Shown: positions 34,106-43,733, counted from the first letter of the stretch. The stretch: 64,000 nt of DNA from Agriterribacter humi (GCF_009192765.1 NZ_VOHQ01000001.1:1-64000); one strand, 5' to 3'. Notes: generated by a model from the sequence alone, not told the origin. Made by a program: numbers and translations.

Positions 34106-34219
34106 ATGCCTGCAAAAAAAAATACCAAACCCGCTGCTAAAAAAGCGGCAGCAAAAAAAGCGGCGAAAAAACCACTTTTAAAGAAAGGCGGCATTAAGCC
34201 CGTTATTCCAAGCTCTTAA
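34106..34219 (+). CDS. Small Lys/Ala-rich cationic peptide (37 aa)
   Basis: The ATG frame MPAKKNTKPAAKKAAAKKAA continues to KPVIPSS and stops at 34219. About a third of the residues are Lys and a third are Ala, like the tail of histone H1 or bacterial histone-like proteins. It ends 10 nt before the convergent TPR gene's stop. It could bind nucleic acid or polyphosphate, or be a substrate or partner for the caspase/TPR pair next door; all of that is inference. Low-complexity bias means chance coding cannot be fully excluded. Confidence 0.55.
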   Translation: MPAKKNTKPAAKKAAAKKAAKKPLLKKGGIKPVIPSS

Positions 34220-34229
34220 AGATGGTAAA

Positions 34230-35729
34230 TTATTGCTTGTCTGCTTCTGTAGTTTCGTCTGCGGAAGCAGATTTTTTTTGCGCTGTTGCTTCGCTTTTTT
34301 TCCAGGGCATATCTTCTATGGTTGCTTCATTGGCGGCAATCATATCTTCCTGCACTTCTTCTGCCCCAGGCGCTACCTCCCTATGTACACGGGGCTTTGT
34401 GAGCTTTTCTATCAACAGGCGCTCCAGCTTATGATGCAGTGGTACCAACCCCGCGCCTATCACTACCAATATCAGCAACTCCAGTACTTTGTTATGATGC
34501 GTAAGCTCTCCTATCGGCGGGTGAAGCAGCAACACCAAAAATTCAAACAGCAACAGCAGTGAAACCACACCCATAAAACGCACCACATTTTTATGGATGC
34601 GTATTTTGCTCACGGCCACAGTAAGCATAAAAAATACCGGTATAAAAATGCAAATGGCCAGTATCTGCAACTGTTGTATCCTTGTTTCATTTTCTCTTTG
34701 TTTTTGTTCGGCCAATTCTGCCTGCCGCAATTGTTCATTACTGCTAATGATCATTGCTTCTTTTGTTTTGGCTTGGCCCTTTAATGAATCCTGCAGCATT
34801 GCCGCCTGTTCCATGTAAACAAAAGCACTGTCGTATTTTTTTTTATTCTTGTAAAAATGGCTGAGAAAAGTAGCGGCATCCAGTTCCCTGCTCAGGAAGC
34901 CATCCTTGCGCCCCGTTTCAAAAGCAAGCCTGCCATAATGCAGCGCTGAATCGGGCTGGTTGTTTTTCTGAAAAACATTGGCCAGTCCCAGTGTTGCTTC
35001 GCAGAACATATCATTATTGGTTCCATCGTTCAAAAAAACCAAAGCCTTACGGTAGTTATCCGTGGCTGTGCTATCGTTTCCTCCGGCAAGCTCTACATTA
35101 CCAAGGCCCAGCAATGCTGCGCCCTGGTAAAAACCATCCTGGTTACTGAGCCCCAGTTTTAGCGCTTCCGAAAAATAATAATTTGCCGAATCCGCTTTTT
35201 TCATCCGGTAAAAGGTTTCTCCAAGATTGATCAAAATCCTGTTCCTCAATTCTTTTTTTACTTCTCCGCCGGCAGCATGTATGGCAGAATCGGCCCTGTG
35301 TAAATAACTCAGTGCATTGGCATAATCTGCCAGTAAAATATACATAAGCCCGATATTGTTGAGCGCACTTGCATAGTTCCGGGCGCTGTTTCTTTTTTCT
35401 TCGATCTGCAATTTGAGCACGTAATTATTGAGTGCGCCGGAGTAATTGCCCAGCAGGTATTGTGCTGTAGCCATTACGGCCAGGGAACGGCTTTCGCCTT
35501 CTGTATACCTGATGCGCTTTGCGAGTAACAGTGCCTGTTGTGCCAGTTGCAAAGTGGTATCGGGTTTATAAAACTGGTATTGCTCAGCCAGTTTCCACAA
35601 CAAGCTTACCCGGTTGCTGTCCTGCGCTTCTGTTCGCAATGCATTTTGCAGACTATCCATTTTAAAAGGTTGCGCAATGGTGGCCGTGCAACAGGCAAAA
35701 AAGACCAGGATACAACAATACCGGGGCAT
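34230..35729 (-). CDS. TPR-repeat membrane protein (sensor-like)
   Basis: A 499-residue protein. A signal peptide (1-19, MPRYCCILVFFACCTATIA) is followed by about seven TPR units (~25-310; e.g. ALNNIGLMYILLADYANALS and NLGETFYRMKKADSANYYFS). A coiled coil (~315-345), three membrane helices (~350-370, ~383-402, ~413-430) and a charged Lys/Ala/Glu tail complete it. It resembles the TPR-plus-helix front end of Bacteroidota sensor kinases but has no kinase domain. It is transcribed divergently from the caspase-family gene, so the two may form a signalling module. Confidence 0.82.
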   Translation of the reverse strand: MPRYCCILVFFACCTATIAQPFKMDSLQNALRTEAQDSNRVSLLWKLAEQYQFYKPDTTLQLAQQALLLAKRIRYTEGESRSLAVMATAQYLLGNYSGALNNYVLKLQIEEKRNSARNYASALNNIGLMYILLADYANALSYLHRADSAIHAAGGEVKKELRNRILINLGETFYRMKKADSANYYFSEALKLGLSNQDGFYQGAALLGLGNVELAGGNDSTATDNYRKALVFLNDGTNNDMFCEATLGLANVFQKNNQPDSALHYGRLAFETGRKDGFLSRELDAATFLSHFYKNKKKYDSAFVYMEQAAMLQDSLKGQAKTKEAMIISSNEQLRQAELAEQKQRENETRIQQLQILAICIFIPVFFMLTVAVSKIRIHKNVVRFMGVVSLLLLFEFLVLLLHPPIGELTHHNKVLELLILVVIGAGLVPLHHKLERLLIEKLTKPRVHREVAPGAEEVQEDMIAANEATIEDMPWKKSEATAQKKSASADETTEADKQ

Positions 35730-35857
35730 GTGCTATCGTGTTAGGGTTTGTTGTTGCAGATTATTATCCATTCTTGCTATTTTCAATTATATTTAATGGG
35801 TTGTGTATCGGCTTTTTAAAATCCACTGCAACAGCAATAATCTAAATTTAATGAATT

Positions 35858-36748
35858 ATGTGTGCCCGCACAGTTTTATCTTTTACCCGCCGGTTAGCCA
35901 GGTTCAGGGAAGCATTGCAAAAAGACAGATCTGGTCTTACACCCAAACTCATTCTTATTGTTATGGCAAATACCCACGACCCTGAAATTGCCAAAGGTTG
36001 TGCAAAAGATGTAAAAGCGGTGCACACTGTATTTAAAAATATCTGCCGGCATACCGATTTTGATTTTTGTGAAATAGAAATTTCCGGCAAAGATTACAAC
36101 CGCGAAAATTTACTGGAGGCTATTGACAGTATTGAACCTTTTAATAATGATGTAACCCTGTTTTATTATTCGGGCCACGGCTTTAGTTATGAAAAAGACA
36201 CCAGCCGGAAATATCCGCAGATAGATTTGCGGGCGCACAACAATAAAATGAATTATAACCATATAGATTTTATTAATGAACATACCGAAAACCTGGCGGT
36301 GATGTTGCAACGCATGCGGCTCCGGGGCGGGCGCATCAATATTGTTATAGGCGATTGCTGCAATAGCAATGTCCCTTATAAACGCACGAATGAAAGCCAT
36401 GTGGAAATGGATATTGTGGAAGACCTGTTGCCTCCCGTTGGTACGGCAATGACTAAAAAACTTTTTACGGATGAAAATCATACTATTTCCATACTGGTGG
36501 CTTCGTCACAGCGCGGCCAGTTTGCCATCAGCGATTCAAAAATAGGAAGCATATTTACATACTATTTTACCCGCGCATTAACAGCGGTGCTTTCCCATGA
36601 ACCGCAGGAAGGGCAATACCTGCCCTGGAATCAATTGTTAGAAAAAACGACAGCGCAAACATTCCGCCTGAGCAAGACCTACGATATTGGTGGCGGCAAG
36701 CCGGGCCACCAGCAGGCAATTTTTGAGATATTAATTGAAAAGGAATAA
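35858..36748 (+). CDS. Caspase-family (C14) cysteine peptidase
   Basis: A 296-residue caspase-fold protein. Strand 1 is LTPKLILIVMANT (about 27-39). The catalytic His is in LFYYSGHGFSYE (His 107) and the catalytic Cys in INIVIGDCCNS (Cys 168, in the D-x-C position). This is the metacaspase/orthocaspase p20 layout; no second domain or signal peptide is obvious. A shorter start at 35963 would remove the first beta strand, so the ATG at 35858 is kept. Bacterial caspase-like proteases often act in conflict or cell-death systems with a partner sensor; the divergent TPR membrane protein is a candidate partner. Confidence 0.88.
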   Translation: MCARTVLSFTRRLARFREALQKDRSGLTPKLILIVMANTHDPEIAKGCAKDVKAVHTVFKNICRHTDFDFCEIEISGKDYNRENLLEAIDSIEPFNNDVTLFYYSGHGFSYEKDTSRKYPQIDLRAHNNKMNYNHIDFINEHTENLAVMLQRMRLRGGRINIVIGDCCNSNVPYKRTNESHVEMDIVEDLLPPVGTAMTKKLFTDENHTISILVASSQRGQFAISDSKIGSIFTYYFTRALTAVLSHEPQEGQYLPWNQLLEKTTAQTFRLSKTYDIGGGKPGHQQAIFEILIEKE

Positions 36749-37112
36749 TTTTTTGTTCGCAACCTTTAATCAGTATGATAACTTTGATTGCAATAATATT
36801 ATTTCTCATTCTACTATTGCTTTCCTCCATTCGTTTTATGCTGATTTTAGCACTTAATACATAAAATTTGCTGCTAACATTCTGCTAACAGGAGTTGAAT
36901 TTGAGCTTAGAAAAATCAATGAAGACAGTTCCTTTTCTTTAGCAGGTGCGCTTTTTTTCTCTTGTTGCCCCCCAGGTACTTATGGCCGCCCGCATGACTT
37001 TTTTGAATACCCCGGCGTACCCATAAGGCATCAATTTGATGCAATTCCCTCGTCAAACCAATACCTCCGTGTCACTGTGTCTCCGTGTACCAAAAAGACT
37101 TTATCCGGTAAC
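36749..37112. other. Gap between the caspase and VCBS-protein genes
   Basis: This 364-base gap separates convergent genes. It holds a 29-codon hydrophobic frame at 36775-36864 (MITLIAIILFLILLLLSSIR...), of uncertain reality, and a degenerate REP copy at 36970-37020. Nothing else was recognised. Confidence 0.45.
36970..37020. repeat. REP-like palindrome, copy 2 (degenerate)
   Basis: TATGGCCGCCCGCATGACTT is followed by TTTTGAATACCCCGGCGTAC. It aligns with the full copies' centre and right arm, with several substitutions; the left arm is worn. Confidence 0.55.
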
Positions 37113-39083
37113 TTACTTTTTCATAAAATAAAAATGCCCGTCTTCAGCGCCAATCAACAGCCCGGCAAGCGCATCATTGCCGCCCCAGTGTACAATGGTT
37201 GGACTGGTGGTATGGCCCGCAAGTACCTTATCACTTACCTGCCCTATTCCTTCAAAATATACATTTCCGTTTTCCTCTCCCTGGTTTATCAATACAGAAG
37301 CATTGAGGCTATTTAATATGATATCAGGTTTTCCATCATTGTTCCAATCGGTGATCGCAAGCTTTACTCTTCCACTGGATCCATTCTCCTTTAGGTTCAG
37401 CCTTAACGGACCCGGTGTGTTCTCCATCACCGAGTGCCTGGAGTCGAAACCGGATGCCTGGCTGCCATAAAAAATCCTTCGCCCCGGCTTTAGCATTAAA
37501 TTACCTTTTGCGTTCGTAAACCGTTCAAAAAATGCCAGGTATCCTTCATGATCAAGCATCACAATATCCATCAAACCATCGTCATTCCAGTCTATAGTGT
37601 ATGGCGTTGTTCGCCATTGGGTAACCAGTTGATCGGGCTTAGCCTTAAACCAGTTCCATTTAGGCTGTTTTGGCGCCGATCCCTGCCAGTCTATTTTTAC
37701 ATCTTGTATGTTGCTTAGCACAGGCGACCCTTTTTTACCTGTATTTTTATACCACTGAATTTTTCCCCAAATGGAATTGATAATAATGTCTTTTAAACCA
37801 TCGCCATCCCAATCGGCTACCGATAGCGTGGTATATCCCCATTTGGCTTCGGCAGGTCCCTGTATAGATCCATTCGATCCGGCTTGTATGCGAATGGTTT
37901 TACCGGCAGATTTTAATAATGCCGGTGCAGCCCAGCGCGGCATGCCATCATAATTTCCAAGATTTTCAATAAACCCTATATACCCGGCGGAATTTCCTGC
38001 AATAAGATCCTCGTCTCCGTCATCATCCCAGTCTGTACTATAGGGCGTAACCAAAGCGCCAAATTTTAAATGCTCCGCTTTTTGTTTAAAGTAAACAGGA
38101 GATTTAAATACCGGCATACCCTTTTTTACTTTACCTGTATTCCTGATCAAAGCCACCCTCCCATCCTCATCGCCTACCACCAGATCTATATGCCCGTCGC
38201 GGTCAAAATCAACAGCAACAGGAATGATCATTTCGAGATCCATTTTAAGTACGCCTTCCTCATTGCTTAATATTTTTCCACTTGCATAAACCGGTTTTTC
38301 TCTTGTTCCTGTATTTTCAAACCAGGTTAACTGATCCAAAAACTCACCACATATTAAATCAAGATCACCATCGCCATCAAAATCGGCAAAGTTGGGAGAA
38401 GGTGCACCATACTGATCAATTTCTTTTCCCCCTGCTTTGAGCCTTCCCTTGTTAATATATGTTCCGTTTGTATTTTCAATTAAATATACATACCCATGAA
38501 GCGGACCATTGATCCAGTTTCCTTTGCTGTCAAAAGCGTTGTCCCAGCCGTAATCGCTCCAGTCGTCCACACCCACCACTATATCAGCGTCTCCGTCATT
38601 ATCATAATCCACCAGCTTCCACTGATTGAAACGGGGTTTTTTTTTAAAATCCTTTAAAATTTCCTGAATGGGGAACAATGAATCTTTTTCGGCGCCTATT
38701 GTTTTTTTAAAATGGATGAGTTCATAACCTGGAACCAATACCCTGGCTTGGTTATTAATATAAGAAACCTGCACATCTTTTAAAGCGCCTGCCAGTCTTT
38801 GCCCGGGCGAAAATACAGGCCCCGCTCCTCCTGTGAGATTTTCAAAAAAATAAATTCCGTTATAGGGTTTATCGGGGCAGGAAACCAATAAATCCATATC
38901 GCCATCCTCATCAAAATCCATCGGCATTGGCCAGGCCCATAATCCAACGCCAAGCTCAACTACCAGACCGGGGTTATTGTATTCAACTATTTTTAAATTA
39001 CCGGGATCATTTGTTTGAGCCAGGGAAGTTTTTAAAAAAAGTGCCGCTGTCAAAACAACAAATAATTTAAAGCAGTTTTTCAT
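37113..39083 (-). CDS. Secreted FG-GAP/VCBS-repeat protein
   Basis: A 656-residue protein with a signal peptide (1-~22, MKNCFKLFVVLTAALFLKTSLA). At least seven FG-GAP/VCBS-type repeats follow, each with a calcium-type loop such as DFDEDGDMDLL, DYDNDGDADIV, DFDGDGDLDLI, DFDRDGHIDLV, DWDDDGDEDLI, DWDGDGLKDII and DWNNDGKPDII. It probably forms a beta-propeller that binds carbohydrate or another ligand at the cell surface. No catalytic or T9SS tail is evident. It lies next to the polysaccharide locus, on the opposite strand, and may serve it. Confidence 0.85.
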   Translation of the reverse strand: MKNCFKLFVVLTAALFLKTSLAQTNDPGNLKIVEYNNPGLVVELGVGLWAWPMPMDFDEDGDMDLLVSCPDKPYNGIYFFENLTGGAGPVFSPGQRLAGALKDVQVSYINNQARVLVPGYELIHFKKTIGAEKDSLFPIQEILKDFKKKPRFNQWKLVDYDNDGDADIVVGVDDWSDYGWDNAFDSKGNWINGPLHGYVYLIENTNGTYINKGRLKAGGKEIDQYGAPSPNFADFDGDGDLDLICGEFLDQLTWFENTGTREKPVYASGKILSNEEGVLKMDLEMIIPVAVDFDRDGHIDLVVGDEDGRVALIRNTGKVKKGMPVFKSPVYFKQKAEHLKFGALVTPYSTDWDDDGDEDLIAGNSAGYIGFIENLGNYDGMPRWAAPALLKSAGKTIRIQAGSNGSIQGPAEAKWGYTTLSVADWDGDGLKDIIINSIWGKIQWYKNTGKKGSPVLSNIQDVKIDWQGSAPKQPKWNWFKAKPDQLVTQWRTTPYTIDWNDDGLMDIVMLDHEGYLAFFERFTNAKGNLMLKPGRRIFYGSQASGFDSRHSVMENTPGPLRLNLKENGSSGRVKLAITDWNNDGKPDIILNSLNASVLINQGEENGNVYFEGIGQVSDKVLAGHTTSPTIVHWGGNDALAGLLIGAEDGHFYFMKK

Positions 39084-39293
39084 TTTATTATTTTATGCAA
39101 TGTTGTTTAGTTAATAGGGCCGGTACCCGATAAAAGAAGGGGTCAGACCGTAAATTTTTGGTTACGAACTTTGGCATTTCATAGCATCGCCTGGGGAGCC
39201 TGCCCCGATGACTCCGAATGCTTTCGAAGGAAAGCCGGGGCTACTCTCTTCCGGGGCCGGTAATGCTATGGAGCAGCCATCCTTTATTCCAAC

Positions 39294-39340
39294 GGGGTCT
39301 TCACAGCCGGGCAACTGTGTGAAGAGCAATACCCCCGCAA
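39294..39340. repeat. Companion stem-loop repeat (type II), degenerate
   Basis: GGGGTCTTCACAGCCGGGCA and a worn right arm ending ACCCCCGC. It matches the GGGGTCTTCACA...GAGACCCC element that flanks the intact transposase at 59919-59963 and 60080-60123. Confidence 0.55.
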
Positions 39341-39347
39341 ATCGTTT

Positions 39348-39400
39348 AGCCCCAGGGTCATGGCTAGCCCACAATAGCCTTTGATGAAGACCCCGGCACG
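39348..39400. repeat. REP-like palindrome, copy 3
   Basis: GCCCCAGGGTCATGGC on the left and TTTGATGAAGACCCCGGCAC on the right. It lies just upstream of the truncated transposase copy. Confidence 0.75.
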
Positions 39401-39423
39401 AATCTTATTGTGCGGAAAGCGGG

Positions 39424-39560
39424 ACCCCGGCGAACAGGAAAACTACTTAATTTTAGTGATCATCTATAGAAAAACACTACCGATGGCTATTCACTATAAA
39501 CACTTCGATGCATACAATATAAAATAATATCTGATGGGAAACGATTTAAAAAAGCATGGA
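39424..39560 (+). pseudogene. Internally deleted copy of the REP-associated transposase gene
   Basis: Bases 39424-39517 closely match the leader and first codons of the intact transposase region (60118-60209), including TATAGAAAAACACTACCGAT and the peptide start MAIHYKHFDAY. The sequence then jumps to a segment matching codons around KIISNGKRFMA (about 60401-60440) and decays. So about 190 nt were deleted internally and the 3' half is lost. It shows that the transposase or its flanks were copied at least twice in this window. Confidence 0.72.
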
Positions 39561-39641
39561 CGCAAAATACCCGTTGAAACATCTGATAATTTTCAGGAGA
39601 TTTGTGACAGGTAAAAATAAATGAACCTAAAAAATAATTGT

Positions 39642-39920
39642 ATGGGAAAGAAAATGAAGCAGGCAGAAACCAAAGTTGAAGATGATAAAGATCTTCCCGG
39701 CTATCCGCACTATCCGGATAAAGAGGATATTTATGAAAAAGAAAAGAAAGAACCCTTAGAAGATGAAGACGCCAATAATGCTGATGGACCCGATCTTGAT
39801 GTTCCGGGCTCAGAACTGGACGATAAGGATGAAGCGATTGGTGAAGAAGATGAAGAAAATAATTATTACAGCCTGGGGGGAGATGAACACAATAACCTCG
39901 AAGAAAGTGAAGATGATTAA
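39642..39920 (+). CDS. Small highly acidic protein conserved in Bacteroidota
   Basis: About 92 residues, starting MGKKMKQAETKVEDDKDLPG; an ATG seven codons earlier is an alternative. The motifs PGYPHYPDKEDIYEKEKKE, DVPGSELDDKDEAIGEEDEE and NNYYSLGGDEHNNLEESEDD match a widespread uncharacterised acidic Bacteroidota protein that I recognise by motif only. It is strongly negatively charged and probably disordered. It stands alone among repeats. Confidence 0.78.
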   Translation: MGKKMKQAETKVEDDKDLPGYPHYPDKEDIYEKEKKEPLEDEDANNADGPDLDVPGSELDDKDEAIGEEDEENNYYSLGGDEHNNLEESEDD

Positions 39921-40510
39921 TGGTTTTACTGCAGAAAAAATGGGTATCCGGCAATCATCAAAAAATAATCGTAACAATAATACTGGATCCCAACAGCCGG
40001 AAATATTTACCTGTTTGCTATTGAATGGCATAGAATCAGTTCCGCTACTACAATCCTTAAGGACAAGCCTCATCAACAAGGTTATCGTTCTGTCGTCATC
40101 GTTATTACCAGGGCCAACATCCGTGAATCTATCCACCACGGCGTTCAACTCCCATCGCGGCCATTAATGAGGGCAAATCAAAAAACCTGGACTTACAACT
40201 ATATAACCCCTCATTTTACCTCCCAGGCATTATATGATGATTCCTAACCCGAAAAGAGAAAATTTCACATAAAAAAAAATATTTCGTTAAATAATTGCTA
40301 AAGTATTAAATTTATATACCCTTTTTGGACCCCCTATTTTTAACGATTAGTATCCTCAAAGCCTTGAATAAGAAAGGGAAAATATAATGTACCCAATTTA
40401 ATATGTCCGTGCCGGCAAAATGACTTCCTTTTTTCCGTACCAGGCAGATAACTTCTTTTTTTCGTACCAGGTGGACGATTTCCTATTTTTTATAACTAAA
40501 ACTTGCCATT
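39921..40510. other. Upstream region of the SusC gene
   Basis: This 590-base gap has no gene I can support. The last 90 bases hold a short tandem repeat (listed separately), presumably within the promoter of the polysaccharide locus. No sigma/anti-sigma or hybrid two-component regulator gene is present beside the locus. Confidence 0.45.
40421..40491. repeat. Tandem 27-28-bp repeat in the susC promoter
   Basis: Two and a half units: TGACTTCCTTTTTTCCGTAC-CAGGCAGA (40421-40448), TAACTTCTTTTTTTCGTACC-AGGTGGA (40449-40475) and a partial CGATTTCCTATTTTTT (40476-40491). The array ends about 20 nt before the susC start codon. Confidence 0.65.
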
Positions 40511-43500
40511 ATGAGTAAACGATTGTTTTTCAATAATCGGTTTTTCAAAAGACGGATTATTATTCTTCTCTATTTCATTGTGCTTGGGACTTTTGCTATA
40601 CCTGGTTTCGCGCAACGCAATATATCGGGCACAGTAAAAGACAATAGCGGAAACCCATTAGGAAACGTATCTGTACTTATAAAAAACACTTCAAAGGGAA
40701 CCACTACAAACTCCTCCGGTTATTTTACCATTGTTGCTTCACCCACAAACATCCTGGTTTTCTCCTTCACCGGTTTTGAAACCCAGGAGGTTAAAGTCAA
40801 TAACCAGTCATCGTTCAGCATTTCAATGGTTACGGGAACCAGTGCTCTGGACGAGGTAGTAGTGGTAGGGTACGGTTCTCAGAAAAAGGTAAATCTTACT
40901 GGTGCTGTAGGAACGGTAACAAACGAAAGATTGGAAAATCGCCCGATAGTGGATGCCGGGCAGGGATTGCAGGGAGTAATTCCCGGGCTGAATGTGAGTA
41001 TACGCAATGGCGACCCTACAAGTTCTCCGGAATTTAATATCCGGGGCTTTACCTCCATCAACGGTGGTAGTCCTTTGATTTTGGTAGACGGCGTACCCAT
41101 GGCGTTGCAGTTGATCAACCCCGATGATATCGCCAGTGTGACGGTTTTAAAAGATGCTGCAGCTTCCGCCATTTACGGCGCAAGAGCGGCCTTTGGTGTG
41201 ATATTGGTGGAAACGAAAAACGGGAAAAGTGGCGGGAAAATAAATGTGATGTTAAGCACAGAGCAATCGCTTGCTAAACCTATATTTCTGATGGACGTGG
41301 TGACCAATCCATACGATTATGTGAATGCATATAACGTAGCTTCTATTCGCGCAGGTGGTCAGCCGTCGTACGATGATGCGTATGTAGCGAAAACCAAACA
41401 GTGGGTGGACAATCCAACACTCGAAAATGAATGGGAAGTGTATAATGGTAGTTTTCGTTATTACGGCAATAACGATTACCAGCACAGGTTGATTACTGAC
41501 TATGCACCTCAGCAGCAATACGACCTGTCTGTTTCGGGCGCATCAGAAAAAATTAATTATTATGCATCCTTTGGCTTTTTGAATAAAGACGGATACCTGA
41601 GAAACGAAGCAAAAAATGAAAACTTTAAGCGCTACAATGTTTTAATGAAAGCAGATATTAAGGCAACTGAATGGTTGACTTTTCATGAAAAGGTAGTATT
41701 CAATTCACAGGTAAGCGACAAGCCCTATTTTTACAACTGGGATGTTAATATCAATTCAAGCGCAAGGATGAGTCCGTTGGCCCTGGTTACCTTTCCCGAT
41801 CTACCTTATTATATTACGCCCGGCGATCATGATGTATACGCACAATATATAGGAAAAGGTTTTGGAGGAACTAACTTCTTTCCCTATTTAGAGGATGGTG
41901 GCCGCGATGGTTTTACCAATAACGATACCTGGCTTACCCAGGGCATAACCCTAACGCCGTTGAAAGGATTAAAAATCAGGAGCGATTTCTCCTTCAACCA
42001 GTTTTATCGCACACGCCAGGAAGTAGCCAGTAAAGTGGATATTGTATCATCCGACCTTTTGGCGACGCCTATGATAACCAACGGTTTTAGCGGCGACGAT
42101 TTTATCAGGAACCGCAGTGATTACAACCAGTACTACGTTTCTAACACGTATGCCGAATACACACTCGATAAGTTTCAGAATCATTTCGTAAAAGCCATGG
42201 TGGGCTACAACGAAGAGTGGGGCAGAAATTCCTGGATACAGGCAACGGCCAGGAGCTTGATTACACCTACCGTTCCCGACCTTAATGCTACTTCAGGAAA
42301 CCAGCAAACAGCCGGTGGAAAATCGCACGTTTCTTTACAGGGTTTGTTTTACCGCCTGAACTATATCTATAAAGACAAATACCTGTTGGAAACCAATGGC
42401 AGATATGATGGTACTTCCCGTTTTCCGAAAGACAGCCGTTTCGGGTTTTTCCCTTCCGTGTCTGCAGGATGGAGAATTTCGGAAGAAAAGTTTATGAGCG
42501 AAACGAGAGGTTGGCTCGATAACCTGAAAATACGCGCATCTTACGGAACTCTGGGCAATCAGTTAATTACCGATGCTAATAACAACCCTGTTTATTATCC
42601 TTATATCTCCACTATGAGTACCGGGTCCGCTCCTTATATCATGTCGGGCGGCTTTATCCCTTATGTTTCGCCAGCCGGGTTGGTAAGCCCTACGCTAACC
42701 TGGGAAACGGTTATTGCCAAGAACCTGGGACTGGATTTTACCGTGCTCAACCAGAGGCTCGATATTTCGTTTGATTTATTTACCAGGGATACCAAAGACA
42801 TGCTGATGAATGTGACCTATCCCGATATTTTGGGGACCGCTGCACCTAAGTCGAACGCTGCCGATTTAAGAACAAAAGGCTGGGAAATATCTGCAAGCTG
42901 GCGTGATAAAATTGGCACGGATTGGAATTACGGCTTAACTCTAGCCTTGTCTGACAACACGTCAAAAATTACAAAGTATCTTAATCCAACCGGTGCCATT
43001 GACAATTATTATGTAGGAAAAGACATCGGGGAAATATGGGCATACCAAACAGCAGGCATATTTCAAACAGATGCAGAAATAGCTGCTGCTGCCAACCAGG
43101 ACCAGTTGGGCGCCGCATGGAAGGCGGGCGACATGCAGTATGCCGACCTGAACAAGGATGGTAAAATTACTCCGGGAGTTAGAACCCTGGATGATCATGG
43201 TGATCTTCTGATCGTTGGTAACACTACTCCAAGATATAGTTTTGGTATTAATGCTGATGTGAGTTGGAAAGGTTTAGCCTTGAACCTGTTTTTCCAGGGT
43301 ATAGCAAAAAGAGATTATTTGCCCGCTAACGACAACTGGAATGCTTTTTATCCCTATAACGACGGACACCTGGAAAAATACATGATTTCAGAATCCTGGA
43401 GCGAAACCAATCGCGATGCCTACTTCGCGGCGCCCACATTTGGCTACAATACCAAAAAGAATATTCACCCGCAATCGCGTTACGTGCAAAACGCCAGTTA

Positions 43501-43714
43501 TATCAGGTTAAAGAATATCAGCCTGAGCTATAGCTTTCCCCGGCAACTCGTTTCGAAAGTGAAACTGAGCGGGGCGCAGATTTATTTTGCGGGAATGAAC
43601 TTATGGGAAGCAACAAAAATGCATAAACCAATGGATCCGGAAAGTGTTTTCACCCTTACACAGGAATATTATTTACAGCGGATATTCACGTTTGGGGCAA
43701 AACTCAATTTCTAA
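40511..43714 (+). CDS. susC: SusC/RagA-family TonB-linked outer-membrane transporter
   Basis: A 1067-residue glycan importer of the outer membrane. A signal peptide with a long basic N-region (1-~36) is followed by a CarboxypepD_reg-like domain (ISGTVKDNSGNPLGNVSVLI, ~38-115). The plug starts at DEVVVVGYGSQKKVNLTGAV, the signature of SusC plugs, and a 22-strand barrel ends in FTFGAKLNF, with C-terminal Phe. There is no STN domain, so signalling through an anti-sigma factor is unlikely. The SusD partner follows immediately. Confidence 0.96.
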   Translation: MSKRLFFNNRFFKRRIIILLYFIVLGTFAIPGFAQRNISGTVKDNSGNPLGNVSVLIKNTSKGTTTNSSGYFTIVASPTNILVFSFTGFETQEVKVNNQSSFSISMVTGTSALDEVVVVGYGSQKKVNLTGAVGTVTNERLENRPIVDAGQGLQGVIPGLNVSIRNGDPTSSPEFNIRGFTSINGGSPLILVDGVPMALQLINPDDIASVTVLKDAAASAIYGARAAFGVILVETKNGKSGGKINVMLSTEQSLAKPIFLMDVVTNPYDYVNAYNVASIRAGGQPSYDDAYVAKTKQWVDNPTLENEWEVYNGSFRYYGNNDYQHRLITDYAPQQQYDLSVSGASEKINYYASFGFLNKDGYLRNEAKNENFKRYNVLMKADIKATEWLTFHEKVVFNSQVSDKPYFYNWDVNINSSARMSPLALVTFPDLPYYITPGDHDVYAQYIGKGFGGTNFFPYLEDGGRDGFTNNDTWLTQGITLTPLKGLKIRSDFSFNQFYRTRQEVASKVDIVSSDLLATPMITNGFSGDDFIRNRSDYNQYYVSNTYAEYTLDKFQNHFVKAMVGYNEEWGRNSWIQATARSLITPTVPDLNATSGNQQTAGGKSHVSLQGLFYRLNYIYKDKYLLETNGRYDGTSRFPKDSRFGFFPSVSAGWRISEEKFMSETRGWLDNLKIRASYGTLGNQLITDANNNPVYYPYISTMSTGSAPYIMSGGFIPYVSPAGLVSPTLTWETVIAKNLGLDFTVLNQRLDISFDLFTRDTKDMLMNVTYPDILGTAAPKSNAADLRTKGWEISASWRDKIGTDWNYGLTLALSDNTSKITKYLNPTGAIDNYYVGKDIGEIWAYQTAGIFQTDAEIAAAANQDQLGAAWKAGDMQYADLNKDGKITPGVRTLDDHGDLLIVGNTTPRYSFGINADVSWKGLALNLFFQGIAKRDYLPANDNWNAFYPYNDGHLEKYMISESWSETNRDAYFAAPTFGYNTKKNIHPQSRYVQNASYIRLKNISLSYSFPRQLVSKVKLSGAQIYFAGMNLWEATKMHKPMDPESVFTLTQEYYLQRIFTFGAKLNF

Positions 43715-43733
43715 AATTTATAAATTTCTTATA

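Noticed and set aside
39810-40148. Minus-strand frame overlapping the acidic protein gene
   Set aside because: It is a mirror of the conserved acidic gene and has no features of its own.
43644-43733. Longer SusD start overlapping susC
   Set aside because: The lipoprotein signal begins exactly at the ATG at 43734; the upstream part is susC sequence in another frame.
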